Below, one piece after another: positions 6,156-9,132 of a stretch of DNA of 9,132 nucleotides. How positions within the stretch are numbered: position 1 is the stretch's first letter; each line of letters starts with the position of its first letter. The stretch is from assembly GCA_031264475.1 (NCBI GenBank), contig JAISEA010000059.1, forward strand, positions 1 through 9,132. Direction: 5' to 3'. Under the pieces are notes generated by a model. That model was not told the origin of the DNA, did no database searches, and saw nothing but the letters and a program-made list of their open reading frames with translations. The position numbers and the translations under genes are program-made. Origin of the DNA: Treponema sp. (lineage in GTDB: Bacteria > Spirochaetota > Spirochaetia > Treponematales > Breznakiellaceae).

Positions 6156-6306
6156 GCTTGCAAGCGCACCCTTCGGGTGTTCTAAAGGCGTCAAGACGGG
6201 GACAGCGGGTCCGCCTTTCGTACAACGCCCCGTGTGAAGTCGTTAAACACCCGAAGGGTGCTTTCGGACAGCAACCCATGCGAAGTCGTTAAACACCCGA
6301 AGGGTG
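6156..6306. repeat. GC-rich REP/MITE-like hairpin cluster, copy 1
   Basis: It starts with the palindrome GCTTGCAAGC (6156-6165). Then come GCACCCTTCGGGTGTT (6166-6181) and its exact reverse complement AACACCCGAAGGGTGC (6246-6261), 16-bp inverted repeats bounding a 96-bp element. Each arm is itself a 5-bp hairpin with a three-base loop. Inside, AAAGGCG (6184-6190) pairs with CGCCTTT (6212-6218), and ACGGGG (6196-6201) with CCCCGT (6228-6233). The last 46 bp (6215-6260) are repeated immediately at 6261-6306. The 71 bp at 6190-6260 recur at 6591-6661. No transposase is in the window, so any mobility would be in trans. Confidence 0.75.
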
Positions 6307-6316
6307 GTTGGGGGGT

Positions 6317-6338
6317 GGCGGAAGACCGCCGAAGGCGG
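6317..6338. repeat. GGCGG/CCGCC alternating hairpin
   Basis: GGCGG (6317-6321), CCGCC (6326-6330) and GGCGG (6334-6338) allow two mutually exclusive 5-bp stems. The second, CCGCC-GAA-GGCGG, has the same stem-GAA-stem design as the CACCC-GAA-GGGTG hairpins beside it. Confidence 0.5.
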
Positions 6339-6345
6339 GCTGGAG

Positions 6346-6414
6346 ATAGGGGGGCGCACCACAAGGGCATCTGTGTGCCGACCTCTGTTTAGGGAAAACC
6401 GCGCCCCCCCCTAT
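6346..6414. repeat. Large G-run/C-run inverted repeat
   Basis: ATAGGGGGGCGC (6346-6357) faces GCGC plus a C-run and TAT (6401-6414) across 43 nt. Apart from two extra C bases the arms are complementary, giving about 12 pairs, nine of them an unbroken GCGCCCCCC/GGGGGGCGC stem. There is no following U-tract. It may be a very stable RNA structure, a roadblock, or the ends of a small non-autonomous element. Nothing in the enclosed sequence codes for protein. Confidence 0.6.
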
Positions 6415-6420
6415 GCTGGA

Positions 6421-6462
6421 AGTGAGCAGTGAATAGGTAGTAAGTAGCAGGTAGCAAAGAGC
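6421..6462. repeat. Degenerate heptamer tandem repeat
   Basis: Six successive 7-nt blocks share a purine-rich pattern close to ARGTAGC: AGTGAGC, AGTGAAT, AGGTAGT, AAGTAGC, AGGTAGC, AAAGAGC. This resembles the short tandemly repeated heptamers found between genes in several bacterial groups. No coding potential or regulatory site is evident. From here to about 6564 I see no recognisable feature. Confidence 0.45.
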
Positions 6463-6569
6463 AGGGGTCCCGCGCTTTGATCTTCAGCTCTGCGCTCGCC
6501 CGTCTTCCTTATTATTGGGCTTAACCTGTCGGAGATAGCGGCGACTCTTTCCTAACACCGAGTAGGTTC

Positions 6570-6661
6570 CGCTTGGTTACAAGCGTAACCGTCAAGACGG
6601 GGTCAGCGGCGCTCCCTTTCGGACAACAACCCGTGTGAAGTCAGTAAACACCCGAAGGGTG
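6570..6661. repeat. GC-rich hairpin repeat, copy 2
   Basis: The 71 bp at 6591-6661 match 6190-6260 without gaps at 61 of 71 positions, ending in the same CACCCGAAGGGTG hairpin. The segment just before it, CGCTTGGTTACAAGCGTAACC, corresponds loosely to the start of copy 1. It allows two competing 6-bp stems: CGCTTG with CAAGCG, or GGTTAC with GTAACC. The final hairpin ends two bases before the GAGGAG Shine-Dalgarno sequence of the next gene, so it lies in that gene's leader if transcription starts upstream. Confidence 0.75.
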
Positions 6662-6674
6662 TGAGGAGAATACT

Positions 6675-8270
6675 GTGATAGAGAGACAAATCATCATACT
6701 TGGAGCTGGGGTCATGCAGGAACCCGCCATCCGTATCGCAAAGGATATGGGACTTGAAACCGTAGTTCTGGACGTGGACGTGGACGCTCCATGCGTCGCC
6801 TTGGCTGACCATTTTGAAAATATAGACCTCAAAGACAGAGACGGCGTTCTCGCGCTTGCAAGAACCCTGCCCGCGCTTGCCGGCATTATGACCGCTGGCA
6901 CGGATTTCTCTTCAATAGTCGCTTTTGTCGCCGAAAGGCTGGGCTTGCCGGGCATTTCCTATGAAACCGCGTTAAACGCCTCGGACAAAGGACGTATGCG
7001 CGAATGTTTTAGACAGGCGGATGTACCTTCGCCGCGCTTCACCGTGCTGGAAACCACACAAGCCGTGAGTCTACCATTTCCCTTTCCCGTAGTAGTGAAA
7101 CCCGTTGACAATATGGGCGCGCGCGGTTGCCGCAGAGTTGACAACCCCGCAGAACTACAGACCGCTATGGAAGAGGCGTTCAATTTCTCCCGTTCAGGCA
7201 GAATCATCGTAGAAGAGTTCATGGACGGGTCTGAATTTTCCATTGACGCCGTTATCTATCAAGGCGAAATTACCATAACAGGCTTCGCGGACAGACATAT
7301 CTTCTTCCCGCCGTATTTCATCGAAATGGGACACACCATACCTACAGATATTGACGAGAAGTCTGCGGCGGAAATAATTGACGTGTTCAAGCGAGGTGTT
7401 CGCGCCTTGGGAATCAAGGACGGAGCGGCAAAGGGGGATGTAAAACTGACGCAAAAAGGCGTGATGATTGGCGAAATAGCCGCGCGGTTGTCAGGCGGCT
7501 ATATGTCTGGGTGGACATATCCCTATTCGAGCGGCGTAGAACCGACCCGCGCCGCAATTCAGATTGCTATCGGTGAAAAACCACCGCTGACACCACCCAC
7601 GCGACAGTGGACGTCTGCGGAACGGGCGTTTATATCCATTCCGGGCAAGATTGATTCCATCATAAAAAAAGAACTACCGCCGCATATCAAAGACGTGTTC
7701 TTTCGTGTGAAAGAAGGAGATCGCGTAAGATTCCCCGAAAACAACGTAAGCAAGGCGGGTAACGTGATCACTGCCGCCCCAGATCGGAAGTCAGCGGTCT
7801 CTGCGGCGGAGAGTGCCGTCCGCAGTATATTGATTCGCCTCTCCACGCCAGATGCGGAAACAGAAGCTTTCCTAGGCATTGGGGAACGAAATGGTAAAAC
7901 CGTTGCCGAATCCTCAAATACCCATGCTACTCCCCAATTCCCACCTGACGCCTTTGCGGTTCCGCCGACGATTCTGCTTACTCTGGAAAGAATGCCCGAA
8001 TCGCTTGGAAGTCATGCGGGGAGCCGCTATGATATTTCTATTATGCCCTTTCCTGAATTCACAGAGAGCGGTTTAACGGATTATACGGGCAGAAGCATAG
8101 CCGAAAGCCTTGACGCGGTACGTCTCCTTACGGGACGGATTCTGCCCATAACAGACCCTACGGCAACGACGAGCGTCGTGTTAGGGCGCGTCTTTTGGCA
8201 AGCATTTATCCGCGGCGGGTATCAAGGAGCCGCGTATGTTGTGGATAAAACCACTCTTAACTCCCTATAA
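6675..8270 (+). CDS. ATP-grasp family ligase-like protein
   Basis: A 531-residue predicted cytoplasmic enzyme that likely joins a carboxylate to an amine or thiol through an acyl-phosphate. The pre-ATP-grasp domain opens with IIILGAGVMQEPAIRIAKDMGL (a Rossmann-like loop). The ATP-grasp core follows: SDKGRMRECFRQADVPSP (103-120), VVVKPVDNMGARGC with Lys142 and a glycine loop, EEFMDGSEFSIDAVI (180-194), and GEIAARLSGG (266-275), where Glu267 is the likely Mg ligand. This resembles PurD/PurK/CPS-type folds, but the substrate cannot be read. After about residue 400 comes an unrecognised extension of about 130 residues. The start is GTG with Shine-Dalgarno GAGGAG 6 nt upstream. The next gene follows by 11 nt. 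Confidence 0.85.
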   Translation: MIERQIIILGAGVMQEPAIRIAKDMGLETVVLDVDVDAPCVALADHFENIDLKDRDGVLALARTLPALAGIMTAGTDFSSIVAFVAERLGLPGISYETALNASDKGRMRECFRQADVPSPRFTVLETTQAVSLPFPFPVVVKPVDNMGARGCRRVDNPAELQTAMEEAFNFSRSGRIIVEEFMDGSEFSIDAVIYQGEITITGFADRHIFFPPYFIEMGHTIPTDIDEKSAAEIIDVFKRGVRALGIKDGAAKGDVKLTQKGVMIGEIAARLSGGYMSGWTYPYSSGVEPTRAAIQIAIGEKPPLTPPTRQWTSAERAFISIPGKIDSIIKKELPPHIKDVFFRVKEGDRVRFPENNVSKAGNVITAAPDRKSAVSAAESAVRSILIRLSTPDAETEAFLGIGERNGKTVAESSNTHATPQFPPDAFAVPPTILLTLERMPESLGSHAGSRYDISIMPFPEFTESGLTDYTGRSIAESLDAVRLLTGRILPITDPTATTSVVLGRVFWQAFIRGGYQGAAYVVDKTTLNSL

Positions 8271-8281
8271 AAAGAGCCATC

Positions 8282-9132
8282 ATGAAAAGAAAACTTATTT
8301 TATCATTCATATACGTCGTATTCACTGTGAACTTGCAGGCTGATCCACTCCTGCTTGAGGATGTCTTGAAAAGAATAGGACGCACGTCGGAGTTTCAATG
8401 GGAGCCGTTTCTTCAGACCGGCGTCGTCTATGATCGAGGACATTTCGTCAGTTTCTATACAGGCAAGAAAGGAGAGACAGGCGTTTTGCTCGTTGATGGG
8501 TATCATATCATTGAGGCGCCTCTGCCGTATATAGAGAAAAGCGTTGTCAAGTTTCCCGAAGCTTTTGTCGCATCTGTAGAGAAAGCCATAAACGAGGAGG
8601 TAAAGAACGACGTAGGTCTCTTTCGGATAGCCGCGATCATCATCGATCCGGGGCATGGAGGCAAAGATACAGGCGCCATTGGAACGCCAATCATCAACGG
8701 GAAGAAGGTGACCATACAAGAAAAAGACGTTGCGCTTAAAGTATCAAAAGACCTTTACGCGCAACTCGTCAAAGCTTTTCCTAACAAACAAGTTCTGATG
8801 ACGCGGAATGATGACTCGACCGTTTCGCTGGAAAAGCGCGTATCGTTTGCCAATGCGGTGAATCTGGCGCAGAACGAAGCCATTATTTTCGTTGCGGTAC
8901 ATTGCAACGCCGCGCCCTACAAAACAAACGCCCGTGGTTATGAAGTGTGGTACCTTCCCCCTGACGTCAGGCGGTCGCTTATCAACAAGTCAACGTTTGA
9001 CGGTCCTGTTGAAGTAGTTCCCATTCTGAATTCTATGAAAGAGGAGGAGTTCACCATAGAGAGCCGCCTTTTAGCGTCCTCTATCTTGAAGCGCTTCGAC
9101 GAAGTTATCGGTAAGTCGAGTCCGTCCCGCGG
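8282..9132 (+). CDS. N-acetylmuramoyl-L-alanine amidase, Amidase_3 family (3' end outside window)
   Basis: A secreted peptidoglycan hydrolase that cuts between MurNAc and L-alanine. The visible 283 residues start with a signal peptide (MKRKLILSFIYVVFTVNLQA, cleavage near residue 20). An N-terminal module of about 90 residues, possibly AMIN-like or substrate-binding, follows. The zinc amidase domain begins at IIIDPGHGGKDTGA: His125, Glu147 (IQEKDVAL) and His207 (VAVHCNA) are the expected zinc ligands. The TRNDD and LEKRVSFAN motifs are also present. ESRLLASSIL (260-269) is the usual late helix; the catalytic glutamate expected near the C-terminus is not reached. The frame is open to the last base. 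The Shine-Dalgarno sequence is weak (AAAGAG), so coupling with the upstream ATP-grasp gene is likely. Confidence 0.93.
   Translation, partial: MKRKLILSFIYVVFTVNLQADPLLLEDVLKRIGRTSEFQWEPFLQTGVVYDRGHFVSFYTGKKGETGVLLVDGYHIIEAPLPYIEKSVVKFPEAFVASVEKAINEEVKNDVGLFRIAAIIIDPGHGGKDTGAIGTPIINGKKVTIQEKDVALKVSKDLYAQLVKAFPNKQVLMTRNDDSTVSLEKRVSFANAVNLAQNEAIIFVAVHCNAAPYKTNARGYEVWYLPPDVRRSLINKSTFDGPVEVVPILNSMKEEEFTIESRLLASSILKRFDEVIGKSSPSR

Noticed and set aside
6463..6564. tRNA or small gene in the gap before the ATP-grasp gene
   Set aside because: No cloverleaf, no start with a ribosome binding site, and no coding frame of note.
6603..6955. Minus-strand reading frames opposite the ATP-grasp start
   Set aside because: They run antisense to a well-supported gene and into the repeats, with no family features.

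Overview
The window comes from a bacterial chromosome, most likely a spirochaete of the Treponema lineage. That placement is inferred from the gene order rpsF-ssb-rpsR-(membrane protein)-rplI-dnaB, a ComFB-family gene nearby, and the style of the proteins; no marker gene settles it. Every supported gene lies on the + strand.

Positions 28-4093 hold a tight housekeeping operon for ribosome assembly and replication: bS6, SSB, bS18, a DUF2232/YybS-like polytopic membrane protein, bL9 and the DnaB helicase. Gaps are 0-15 nt except for a 63-nt leader before rplI that contains a strong hairpin. dnaB starts at a TTG overlapping the rplI stop. A small hairpin at 4114-4130 probably ends the operon.

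Positions 4176-4971 hold a two-gene unit: a ComFB-family protein with a CxCxxC motif, and a secreted protein of unknown function starting 4 nt after it. At 5033-5659 is a flavodoxin-fold oxidoreductase with a four-cysteine cluster, preceded by its own likely extended -10 promoter.

Positions 5660-6674 form a gene-free, repeat-rich kilobase and are the most interesting part of the window. First comes an array of 16 contiguous units, each exactly 23 bp, with a degenerate 17th unit. Each unit is built around a small hairpin (about GAATTG-RRGT-CAATTC). The 17th unit keeps the hairpin by two compensatory base-pair changes. A reasonable sigma-70-type promoter lies directly upstream, so the array may be transcribed as a structured RNA. 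Next come GC-rich REP/MITE-like repeats: CACCC-GAA-GGGTG hairpins, a 71-bp sequence present twice, a large G/C inverted repeat and a run of degenerate heptamers. The last repeat copy ends 2 nt before the ribosome binding site of the next gene.

Positions 6675-9132 hold an ATP-grasp ligase-like protein with an uncharacterised C-terminal extension. It is followed 11 nt later by a secreted N-acetylmuramoyl-L-alanine amidase (Amidase_3 family) that runs off the end of the window. The pair may be co-transcribed.
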